From a bacterium (GTDB lineage Bacteria > Zhuqueibacterota > Zhuqueibacteria > Residuimicrobiales > Residuimicrobiaceae), in contig JAKQNR010000038.1 in the NCBI GenBank assembly GCA_029565685.1, positions 1-46,223 of the forward strand: a stretch of 46,223 nt of DNA, written 5' to 3'. The position numbers and the translations under genes are program-made. Positions 25,578 through 33,828 of the stretch are shown here, piece by piece; the stretch's first letter is position 1, and every line of letters begins with the position of its first letter. The notes under the pieces are model-generated. The model was not told the DNA's origin, ran no database searches, and saw nothing but the letters and a program-made list of their open reading frames with translations.

Positions 25578-27356
25578 TTAGACTAATTTCTCCTCCTTGA
25601 GCTTTTTATAAAACCGCTGCAGCACGTAAAACGCTTTCTTACGCTCGCCCTGGAACGAGATCACCCCTTTGCGGTTCCAATCGTCCTGGATGCCGGGGAG
25701 CACGCGCTTGGGGGAGCGAAAATCCTTTAAAATCCAGGGGGAGGCGCCGCGCAAAAATGGCACGCGGGCGTACATGGCCAGTTGCTTTTTATAAGAATAT
25801 TCCTGAAATTCCTCGGTCCAGCGCGTGTTGCGGTCGCCGTGGTAGCCGGCCAGACCGTCGGCGCCGAACTCACTGACGATGTGCGGCTTGTTTTTATAGA
25901 TGGTGTCGAACATCACATTGTCGCAGTGGTCAGGCAACGCGTCGTACCAGCCGATGTAGCGGTTGAAACTGACGACATCCAGTTGCTCTCCCATGGTATC
26001 CCGCATGGTGAATTGGGTTTGCGTGTTGGTGAACACGGTCGCATGGCCGATATGCAGGGCGGCGGTGGTGAGGCGCGTGGGATCCATGCGCTTGGCCAGC
26101 TGCACCAGTTCCAGCAGAAAACGGTCGCGCTCTTTGAGATCAGACGGGGTTTCATTTGAAACAGACCAGAGAACGACCGACGCCTTGTTTTTATCGCGGC
26201 TGATCATCTCCGCCAGCTGATTTTTCGCATTCTCCCGCGTTGCCCGGTTTTTCCAGGCCATGTTCCAGTAGACCGGAATCTCGGCCCAGACCAACAGCCC
26301 CATCCGGTCCGCGGCGCGGGTCATGTTTTCGTTGTGGGTATAGTGGGCGAGGCGGACGAAATTGCAGTTCAACTCTTTGGCCCAGGTCAAAAGAACCTCC
26401 GCCTCTTCTCGACGGCTGGCGCGTCCCTGGTTCGGAAAGGGGCTCTCTTCGTGCAGGCAGATGCCGCGCAAAAAGATCGGTCGGCCGTTCAACAGAATAT
26501 CCGCCCCCCGGGTTTCGATGCAACGAAAGCCGATCTCATCCTCCACCTCATCCGTCTCAGCGGTGACGATGACGCGGTACAATTTAGGCTGTTCGGGGCT
26601 CCACCATTTTAAAGTGGCGGGAAATTCGATTTGAGCAAATCCCCTGGCATTGGTGACGACCGTCTGTTCCACTCCCGCCTCGGGAATCCGAACGGCCACC
26701 CGCTGCCTGGCCTTTGGCCCATCCAGCTGAACCCAGCCGGCCACAAGATCCAAAGATCCCTTTTTCAGTTGAATGAAATAGTCGCGAATAAATGTTTTGG
26801 GCACTTGCACCAGAAGAACGGAACGGGTCAGCCCGCCGTAATTCCACCAGTCGGTCATAGCCATGGGCACGGCCTCCTGGCTTCGACCGGCGTTGACGCG
26901 GACGACGAGGAAATTGCCCTTGCGGCGGAGATGAGCCGTCAGCTCGAAATTGAACGGCGTATATCCGCCCACATGCGCCCCCAACCGGACGCCGTTGCAG
27001 TATACGTCCGCCCGATAATTGGCCGCTCCGAAATAGACGAAAAACCGGCGGTCTTTGGACAAAACGGCGTCGAAATCTTTTTTATACCAAATCGAGCCTT
27101 CGTAATAATAGAGCTTTTCTCTTTGCGTGTTCCAATCGCCGGGCACCAGCAGGTTGTTGGCTGGAATGAATTCATATTCAATACGATCGCTTCGATGCCT
27201 GGGCTTTTCATTTTTAAAAAAGCCGTTCTCCTCCAGAGCCATGTGTGAATCATAATAACCGGTGTCATACAGATCCACAATGGTTTGCCATTTTCCGTTG
27301 AGACTGAAATTCCGCCGGTGTTCGACGTTGATGATAAGGGGAGGTGGTTGCGCCAT
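25578..27356 (-). CDS. GH2 family beta-glucuronidase-like enzyme
   Basis: A protein of 592 residues without signal peptide, typical in length for GH2 glucuronidases. Domains: N-terminal jelly roll (about 15-190, with GSIWYKKDF and YCNGVRLGAHVGGYTPFNFE), Ig-like middle (about 190-285), catalytic barrel (about 286-585). The general acid is Glu402 in SVSNETPSD and the nucleophile Glu496 in VSEFGADG. An N-x-K motif (WNRKG, residues 560-564) matches the residues that grip the uronic acid carboxylate in E. coli UidA, so a uronide substrate is likelier than a galactoside. It starts 15 bases after the large SSS symporter gene, suggesting import of a disaccharide and cytoplasmic cleavage. The last codons (AAGGAGGAG) may double as a ribosome-binding site for the GH20 gene. 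Confidence 0.85.
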   Translation of the reverse strand: MAQPPPLIINVEHRRNFSLNGKWQTIVDLYDTGYYDSHMALEENGFFKNEKPRHRSDRIEYEFIPANNLLVPGDWNTQREKLYYYEGSIWYKKDFDAVLSKDRRFFVYFGAANYRADVYCNGVRLGAHVGGYTPFNFELTAHLRRKGNFLVVRVNAGRSQEAVPMAMTDWWNYGGLTRSVLLVQVPKTFIRDYFIQLKKGSLDLVAGWVQLDGPKARQRVAVRIPEAGVEQTVVTNARGFAQIEFPATLKWWSPEQPKLYRVIVTAETDEVEDEIGFRCIETRGADILLNGRPIFLRGICLHEESPFPNQGRASRREEAEVLLTWAKELNCNFVRLAHYTHNENMTRAADRMGLLVWAEIPVYWNMAWKNRATRENAKNQLAEMISRDKNKASVVLWSVSNETPSDLKERDRFLLELVQLAKRMDPTRLTTAALHIGHATVFTNTQTQFTMRDTMGEQLDVVSFNRYIGWYDALPDHCDNVMFDTIYKNKPHIVSEFGADGLAGYHGDRNTRWTEEFQEYSYKKQLAMYARVPFLRGASPWILKDFRSPKRVLPGIQDDWNRKGVISFQGERKKAFYVLQRFYKKLKEEKLV

Positions 27357-27371
27357 TAAGCAGTTTCCTTC

Positions 27372-29483
27372 CTATTTGCCGATCTGCGTCAGTAGATAAA
27401 GGAACAGGATCACCAGAGCGACGATCGCCCAGATGGCGAGAAATCCGATGGCATCCCGTCTGGTGGGCTTGAGCAGTTCAAAGCTGCTGTCCGGGAACAA
27501 TTTGTTTTGTCTGAAGCGGGTAGGATTCGCACGGGTGCGCTCCATCTCCAGCGCGTCCTCTTCCGGCGAACCTCGTACCGGCGTTTGCAGCCGGCCGTAA
27601 AACTGGTCGAGACCCTCCTGGCTGTTACGCCGGGTAAAGAGCGAAACGAAAAAGATGATCAAAAACGGCATCAGAATGTCCAGATAAAAGCCCAAGGCAT
27701 TCAGATCGCCGACGCTCAAGCGGTCAAGCTTTATCCCCAGCAGAGCCGGAAAAATCAGGCTGATGCGAAATCGCCCCCTGCCGATCAGCGGCGACTGCGG
27801 GTCGTGAGGAATTTCGCGGACAATCTCTTCAAAAAAGATCCCGCGCGGCTCGATGCGCACCGCCTTTTCCATCACCTGACCCACGGACAGCGCCCTGCCC
27901 TCGTCCACATCCTTCTGATCGGCGCCGGCTTTGACTATCGCCGTTTTTTCAGCGGTCATTCGACAAAAGCAGCCGCGTTTGGAGAACCCGGTTAAATCGG
28001 CGCCGAAATTGCCCAACAGGACCGTCACCAGCGCACTGTAGAGAATAGCGGCCCAGACCGCCTTGGACGTGGCACGACGCCAGAGAATGGCAATCCAAAA
28101 GGGCGGCCCAAAAACCAGGCCGATGGAGAGCATAAATTTAAAGACACGTAAAAAGTCCTGAAAATAGAGCGTGATCAATACGCTGACGACAAGGACGAAA
28201 ACGGTCACCAGCCGATTGACTAGGATCATCTCCTTTTGCGGACGGTCGGGACGAAGCGGCTCATAAATGGTTTTTGAGAACATGGCGCTGGCGGAAACCA
28301 GCAGCGCCGATACGGTGGATTGCAGGGCGGCCAACAGACACACGATCATCAGCCCGATCAACCCAGGGCCCAACAGCTGCCTGGACATGTATCCCCAAAT
28401 CATATCAGGATCAGACACGGCGTTCTGATACAGGGCGAATCCGATCAAACCGGTAAATCCCCAGAGTATGATGGCAAACCGTTTCATCATGTTTCCGTTG
28501 ATCCGTCCCAACCGCGAGGCCTCTTCATCTCTGGCGCTCCCCATGACCTGAGGATTCTGCGGCGCCGACTCAAACACAATCAGGCCGACGCAGACCAGCG
28601 AGACCACATAGTACCACGGATACTCGCTGGTGGCCAGGGTGCCGAACAGGTTGAAAAAAGATTCCGGCACGACCTGGTGCAAGCCCGAAAATCCGCCGAT
28701 CCGTACAAGCCCGAACGGCAACAGCAGAAAGGAGAGCAGGATCAGCAGCGTTCCCTGAAACGCATCGGTGATGGCCGCGGCAATGATTCCGCCTGCCACG
28801 GTATAAAACAGAACGATGATGGACAAAGACAGCAGAAGAAAAGTGGGATTGATCACTGAAACGCTCGATTGCACCTGGCCCCGGCTCTTCAAGGCCTGAA
28901 GTCCTTCGTATTCCTGCTTCTCGGCGCTGTTCAGGGGTCTTGTTTTAGCCGCCGTCTTCAGTTCATCCATTCTGGCGAAATTACGGATGTAGCTTTTTTC
29001 CTCCACCGTGAGCTGATGCTCCTGCTTGGGCATGACGATCTGAACGGTTTTTTGCAGGGTGATCATGGCCAGGCTGATGTTGGCGATGAGATAAAAAATG
29101 CCGATCAGGGCATACAAAGATTCCAAAGGACGGCTTTCATAGCGCAAACGAAACACTTCGGCCATGGAGCTGATGCGCAGTCTACGCTGCCACACGGTGG
29201 TGATCCAGTAGAACGGCGTGGCGAACAACGTGAACAGGTGCACCCAGATACCGGCCATACCCATGCGAAAGGTTTCGCGGGAAGCGCCCACCGGCACGTC
29301 GGATCCGGTGGCCATGCCGAAATTCATAAAAGTCTGCAGCCACGTGCCGATGCGGCGGCCGCCCATGAGAAAATCTTCCTGGTTCTTAATGCGGCGGGCG
29401 ACCACCGCACCGATAAGGATCAAGACAAGAAAATAGGCGATAATAATCAATGCGTCGAGAATATGCAATCCGAAAAGATGCAT
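27372..29483 (-). CDS. Large SSS-family sodium:solute symporter with two soluble insertions
   Basis: A protein of 703 residues; the ATG at 29483 has GGGAG/GGAAG upstream, and an ATG 33 bases earlier is in frame but lacks one. Core features: EDFLMGGRRIGTWLQTFMNF, MATGSDVPVGASRETFRMG, SSMAEVFRLRYESR, YTVAGGIIAAAITDAFQGT and LLAALQSTVSALLVSASAMF. It is about 200 residues longer than usual because of a charged stretch at about 152-211 (EEKSYIRNFARMDELKTA) and a second soluble stretch at about 492-597 that contains RGCFCRMTAEKTAIVKAG. A polar tail precedes a last helix. It heads the glycan block GH2-GH20-GH130-EEP and probably supplies the substrate of the GH2 enzyme. Confidence 0.83.
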   Translation of the reverse strand: MHLFGLHILDALIIIAYFLVLILIGAVVARRIKNQEDFLMGGRRIGTWLQTFMNFGMATGSDVPVGASRETFRMGMAGIWVHLFTLFATPFYWITTVWQRRLRISSMAEVFRLRYESRPLESLYALIGIFYLIANISLAMITLQKTVQIVMPKQEHQLTVEEKSYIRNFARMDELKTAAKTRPLNSAEKQEYEGLQALKSRGQVQSSVSVINPTFLLLSLSIIVLFYTVAGGIIAAAITDAFQGTLLILLSFLLLPFGLVRIGGFSGLHQVVPESFFNLFGTLATSEYPWYYVVSLVCVGLIVFESAPQNPQVMGSARDEEASRLGRINGNMMKRFAIILWGFTGLIGFALYQNAVSDPDMIWGYMSRQLLGPGLIGLMIVCLLAALQSTVSALLVSASAMFSKTIYEPLRPDRPQKEMILVNRLVTVFVLVVSVLITLYFQDFLRVFKFMLSIGLVFGPPFWIAILWRRATSKAVWAAILYSALVTVLLGNFGADLTGFSKRGCFCRMTAEKTAIVKAGADQKDVDEGRALSVGQVMEKAVRIEPRGIFFEEIVREIPHDPQSPLIGRGRFRISLIFPALLGIKLDRLSVGDLNALGFYLDILMPFLIIFFVSLFTRRNSQEGLDQFYGRLQTPVRGSPEEDALEMERTRANPTRFRQNKLFPDSSFELLKPTRRDAIGFLAIWAIVALVILFLYLLTQIGK

Positions 29484-29845
29484 TCTTCCACTCCCGATTG
29501 GCCACAAAAGGAACACCGCAATGGGGCAAGAGGAAAATTGCGGAGAACATTCGCATGGCGAGTGCTGGTTTTAAATTGATCTTTTGTCTTCCATCTTCCT
29601 AAATTGTTCCGCGCCGAACGCCGGGCAGCCGGCGAACCCTTTGCGCGGATACTCTATGAACAAAGGCTCCTGACCGCCGCCGCCGATTAAAACGGCCGTC
29701 TTTCTCCAAATGGGGCGCCTCCACCCTCACAACCGCTTGCACCCCATCGACCCGAAGCCCCCGTTGCGGCAAAGCGGCGGCATCACCTTCGAGCTTCTCC
29801 ATGGCATGGTGATAGGGATCATTGATCGGCGTTTTTAAATTGAGC
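29484..29845. other. Gap with a possible frameshifted gene remnant on the minus strand
   Basis: The 362 bases between the propeller gene at 29846 and the large SSS gene hold no intact gene. On the minus strand, about 29820-29690, one frame reads PYHHAMEKLEGDAAALPQRG; then the frame appears to shift and another reads TAVLIGGGGQEPLFIEYPRK and CPAFGAEQFRKMEDKRSI up to a stop near 29578. The joined pieces look like the end of a protein, but I do not recognise the family. The SSS ribosome-binding site is at the left end. Confidence 0.3.
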
Positions 29846-31666
29846 TTATTTCATGCAAGTCATTTTCTTCACCTGCTGCGTACCGCCGGCCTCCAACCGA
29901 TACAGATATATTCCAGACGGCACGCTGCGGCCCTCCTGATCTTTGCCGTTCCAGGAAAGGCTGTAGCTTCCGGCCGGCTTGAATTCAGCGTTCACGAGCG
30001 TTTGAACCCGCTCACCGCGCAGGTTGAATATGGTCAAAGTGACCGGCGAAGCCTCGAATACTTGATAACGAATGGTCGTCGTCGGATTGAACGGATTGGG
30101 ATGATTTTGTTCCAGGTAGAACGTTTCCGGCGCCGCTACGGGCTTTGCAGCAACCTCGCTGCTCCCTTGACCTTCTTTAATGCGGTGATACTGATCGATC
30201 GCCAAATCGGTATAAACCTCCTTCAAACCGAGCGGCCAGCGGATGATGATCGAGTCGACGGCGGTCGCCGCGCCGATGCCGAAAAGGATGAACTGGTTAT
30301 CTTGAGTTTTCCATGTGGACGGCACGCGGGTGTACCGCATCTGTTTCTTTCCATCGGCATAACAAGTGACCAGGGCGCCGATGGCATCGCGATTGGACTG
30401 GACGCCCTCCAGGATCATACCGATCCAGTGATTCGCATTGCCCTTGTTATGATAGATCAGAGAGCCGAAATCCAGCGAAGGCACATAAATATCGAGAAAG
30501 CCGTCCATATCATAATCCAGCATGGTGGCGCCCTTGCGGTCGCCCACCGTCGTCATGCCGACATAGGGCGCTACATCGGTGAGCACATGGAGGCCTCCTT
30601 CGACTTCTTCATTCAAGAGCAGCACATCCATGTCCGTCCAATTGTTGATTTGGATGTACACATCCTCGTCGCCGTCGTTGTCATAGTCGCCGATGTTAAA
30701 AGAGGCGCCGATGTGGGGGTTCCAACCGTTTAACCCGGTTTCGTCGGTAACATCGACAAAAGTCCCGTTCTGATTTTGCCAGATAGAATTGTGACCCGGG
30801 TCCTCGCTGCCATGACGGATCTTGAAAAAGTCCCAATCGCCGTCGGTGTCATAATCGAACCAGGCGGTGAAAAAGGTCAGAGAATCGGGTTTGAGTCCAA
30901 TGGTTTTCGCCACCTCGGTAAACACTCCGTTATCGTTCTGAAACAGCAGCCAGCCGGCGGACAGGTCCGGGTCGCCATCCAGGTCATAATCGATCCACTG
31001 CAACCGGGCGCTGTAGGCGCCGCGGTCGCCTGTGTTGCCCAGAGGATTTTTTCCCGCCAGACCGACTTGCTGAGCGATGTTTTCAAAAACTCCGCCGTTG
31101 TTGCGAAAAAAGAAAAAGTTCTTGTTATTGGTTTGACAGACGACGAGATCCAGATCTCCGTCTCGATCATAATCGGCCCAGGCGCCGCAGTCGAACCCGT
31201 ACACAGTGAAAAATCCCGGCGCGCCGGCGCCTTTGACGCCCGTAGCCTGGCTGACGTTGGTAAAGACATTGTTATCGTTTCTGAACAGGGCCATATCATA
31301 ATCGCCGCCGTAGAAAAAGTCCTTATCGCCGTCATTGTCATAGTCGGCGAAGATATTGCACCGGGTGGCGTTTTGAGTGTCTTCATAGGCCATGAGTTGC
31401 GGTGAATTGGGCATGATGTCGTTGCCATACATGCCCGAACTGTTCAAGTAAATTTGACTGTAAATAGTTCTTCCGCGCCACTTGACGGAAAAAATGTCAG
31501 GCCAACCATTATTGTCGATGTCGGCTGAAACAGCGCCCCAGCGGTCCATGAGCACCTTGGGAATGCCAACGGTGGCGGAGTTCAGCAATTCGTACTGCGT
31601 CAGATCCTGGGCCGTAACCAGCACGGCCGCCAGAAGCAGGCAGAAAACCATAAGCAGCTTTTTCAT
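29846..31666 (-). CDS. Propeller/ASPIC-UnbV surface protein, tandem-family member
   Basis: A protein of 606 residues with GGGAGGAAAAG before the ATG and a Sec signal peptide (MKKLLMVFCLLLAAVLVTAQ). Seven calcium-type loops: DIDNNGWPD, DYDNDGDKD, DYDRDGDLD, DYDLDGDPD, DYDTDGDWD, DYDNDGDED and DYDMDGFLD. An ASPIC/UnbV domain follows (NHWIGMILEGVQSNRDAIGA, SIIIRWPLGLKEVYTDLAID). Tail: EQNHPNPFNPTTTI and VKKMTCMK. The mature N-terminus (DLTQYELLNSATVGIPKVLM) shares the pattern GIP-x-V-x-x-D-R-W-G with the proteins at 35688, 37663 and 39593, which marks them as one paralogous family. The role is unknown; the gene sits between a beta-mannosidase gene and the glycan block, so glycan capture is a reasonable guess. 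Confidence 0.85.
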   Translation of the reverse strand: MKKLLMVFCLLLAAVLVTAQDLTQYELLNSATVGIPKVLMDRWGAVSADIDNNGWPDIFSVKWRGRTIYSQIYLNSSGMYGNDIMPNSPQLMAYEDTQNATRCNIFADYDNDGDKDFFYGGDYDMALFRNDNNVFTNVSQATGVKGAGAPGFFTVYGFDCGAWADYDRDGDLDLVVCQTNNKNFFFFRNNGGVFENIAQQVGLAGKNPLGNTGDRGAYSARLQWIDYDLDGDPDLSAGWLLFQNDNGVFTEVAKTIGLKPDSLTFFTAWFDYDTDGDWDFFKIRHGSEDPGHNSIWQNQNGTFVDVTDETGLNGWNPHIGASFNIGDYDNDGDEDVYIQINNWTDMDVLLLNEEVEGGLHVLTDVAPYVGMTTVGDRKGATMLDYDMDGFLDIYVPSLDFGSLIYHNKGNANHWIGMILEGVQSNRDAIGALVTCYADGKKQMRYTRVPSTWKTQDNQFILFGIGAATAVDSIIIRWPLGLKEVYTDLAIDQYHRIKEGQGSSEVAAKPVAAPETFYLEQNHPNPFNPTTTIRYQVFEASPVTLTIFNLRGERVQTLVNAEFKPAGSYSLSWNGKDQEGRSVPSGIYLYRLEAGGTQQVKKMTCMK

Positions 31667-31760
31667 TTTCTTTTCCTCCCTGAAAGGCGTTTCACAACTC
31701 GGGCTTTGGCTGGCACACGCTCGCTTCTTGGGCGATCGACTAAAAAAGATTACCGCCTCC

Positions 31761-33716
31761 TCATCTGGTTATTTTGCCAAAGCCATCCCGCACGGCGGCC
31801 AGCGCCGGCTTGACGTGAAAGGGATAGGCGATATAGGCATCCGAAATCTGCGGCCAGGCATCGCACAGGTTCCAGAGAAAAAGGCCCCAGCATTCCGGTT
31901 GCGCTGAAAAATGTTGAATCCAGAACGTCGTCGCGTCCGTTTGCAGTTGTTGCGTCGAATGAATCAGCTCTTCCACCGTTTGCGGCGCCGGCAGGCCGTT
32001 GGCGCGAATGGAGTCAAAATAAGATTGCACACGATAAGAATCGCCCGAACGGTTGGGATCGGCGCAATGCATGTACCAGTGCTCGTTAAAAGGCGGCCAG
32101 AGCTTATCGTTGGGGATGCACTGTTGCAGCACCGCCAAATCCGGAAGGCCGATATGGCCGATCTCCGTGACCATATTGGGAAAACAGCCGGCATAGTAAT
32201 CGTCCCGATAGGAAGAGCCGTGCTTCCACAGATGCACATCTCCGCCGGCCGGATCATTGGGATGATCGTGGTCGTGCGAGAACGGCGAGCTGACGATATA
32301 CGGCCGGCTCGCATCGAGGGCACGGCAGACCTGCGGCAGCCGCTCGCGGTTGATGCGGTTGCTCCAAAACTCGGGAATATTTTCTTGCAGATACACCCAA
32401 TCCACCTCGTTATCCCCGCACCAGATGATCAGCGACGGATGGTTGCGCAACTGCTTGACGATGCACTCCGCCTCCTCTTTGACTTGATCGAGGAAGGCCT
32501 CATCCTGGGGATAGACGCCGCAGGCGAACATGAAATCCTGCCAGACCAGAATCCCCAGGCGATCGCAGAGATCATAAAAAGCGTGCGACTCATAGATCCC
32601 GCCGCCCCACACCCGCAATGTGTTGATATTCGACTCTACGGCTTTATTCAGCAGCTTTTGATATCGTGCGTCATCGATTCGGGCATAGATCGCATCGCAG
32701 GGCGTCCAGTTCATGCCCTTGAGAAAAACCGGCTTGTCATTCACCTTAAAATAAAAGCTGCGCTTGTTTTTTCCGCGAGGCTCTTCGACCAATTCGATGG
32801 TGCGCACGCCGAAAACGCCGTCAAAACGATCGATCTCCTGATGATCCTTTGACAGGCTGATGGAAAATGGCAGCAGGGCCGGCGCGCCGTGGTTGTGCGG
32901 CCACCACAACGGCGGATTTTGTAGAGTAAACGATTCCGACCAGTGCGTCAGGGAGGCATCGAGGTTCAATCCGATTCGACGTTTTTGATCGAACACGTTC
33001 AAATCCATGAGGACTTGACGAGCAAGGGCATCGTGTACGACGATGGAAAATTCGAGCGTTACCTGCGCGGCGGTCCCGGTGATCTGCTCTGTTCGAATCC
33101 ACGCGTCGGTGATTTCCACAGGATCGCAAAGTAAAATCTCCACCGGCCGCCAGATGCCGATCGTGACCAATCGTGGGGCGATATCCCAACCGTAACTGGC
33201 CTGCGCCTTACGGCTGCATAACCGTTGCGGCGGCGTCCTCGCCAAGAGGGAATCCCGATGAATATGGGGGCTATAAGCCGGCGAGGCCAGGCACACGCGC
33301 AGATCGTTTTCGCCGCTAACGAGCTCGGAGGTAATGTCGATTCGCAAAGGGGTGAACATGTTCTGGTGGCGGCCTAGTTGGTTGCCGTTGAGATAAACAG
33401 TGGCAAACGTATCCAGTCCATGAAACAGCAGAAAGACCTGTTTTTCGTTTTTTATTCTTTCAGCTTCCGGCAGGTGAAACGTGGTGCGATACCACCAATC
33501 TTTTTCCTCCATCCACAGGCAATGATCGCTCTCCAGGCCGAAAAAAGGATCAGCGATCAGGCCCGCGGCCATCATGTCCAGGTGAACGTCGCCGGGGACG
33601 GCAGCCGGCAGCCAGCCTTCGGTTTTTTCATCCCGGTGAAAATCAAACCGTTCTCCACGGCCATGATCGCAATAGCGCAACAGCCAATTTTTATTAATGG
33701 ATTCCGATTTTTTCAT
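31761..33716 (-). CDS. GH2 family beta-mannosidase-like enzyme
   Basis: A protein of 651 residues without signal peptide; no good ribosome-binding site precedes the ATG. The N-terminus matches beta-mannosidases (AAVPGDVHLDMMAAGLIADP, FFGLESDHCLWMEEKDWWYR), then FHGLDTFATVYLNGNQLG and PQRLCSRKAQASYGWDIAPR. The barrel holds LKGMNWTPCDAIYARIDD, NTLRVWGGGIYESHAFYDLC and IIWCGDNE with the likely general acid Glu437; most relatives have WCGNNE. The nucleophile is probably Glu518 in VTEIGHIGLP, where SEFG-like is usual. It lacks the two C-terminal Ig-like domains of full-length family members (about 800 residues or more). It would release mannose from Man-beta-1,4-GlcNAc or manno-oligosaccharides. 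It lies among propeller genes. Confidence 0.85.
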   Translation of the reverse strand: MKKSESINKNWLLRYCDHGRGERFDFHRDEKTEGWLPAAVPGDVHLDMMAAGLIADPFFGLESDHCLWMEEKDWWYRTTFHLPEAERIKNEKQVFLLFHGLDTFATVYLNGNQLGRHQNMFTPLRIDITSELVSGENDLRVCLASPAYSPHIHRDSLLARTPPQRLCSRKAQASYGWDIAPRLVTIGIWRPVEILLCDPVEITDAWIRTEQITGTAAQVTLEFSIVVHDALARQVLMDLNVFDQKRRIGLNLDASLTHWSESFTLQNPPLWWPHNHGAPALLPFSISLSKDHQEIDRFDGVFGVRTIELVEEPRGKNKRSFYFKVNDKPVFLKGMNWTPCDAIYARIDDARYQKLLNKAVESNINTLRVWGGGIYESHAFYDLCDRLGILVWQDFMFACGVYPQDEAFLDQVKEEAECIVKQLRNHPSLIIWCGDNEVDWVYLQENIPEFWSNRINRERLPQVCRALDASRPYIVSSPFSHDHDHPNDPAGGDVHLWKHGSSYRDDYYAGCFPNMVTEIGHIGLPDLAVLQQCIPNDKLWPPFNEHWYMHCADPNRSGDSYRVQSYFDSIRANGLPAPQTVEELIHSTQQLQTDATTFWIQHFSAQPECWGLFLWNLCDAWPQISDAYIAYPFHVKPALAAVRDGFGKITR

Positions 33717-33828
33717 AAAAGGAGTTTACCATTATTTTGCGGATCGCAACAGGCGTCCGGTAAAACGTTCAAAGCGACACGATGCAGTTGTTGCCGGCAC
33801 AACCGCGCTGCCGCGAAAATACCCGTTA

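Noticed and set aside
24637..25581. Open frame of 314 codons on the plus strand inside the GH20 gene
   Set aside because: It is the antisense of a well-supported GH20 catalytic domain and shows no domain of its own.
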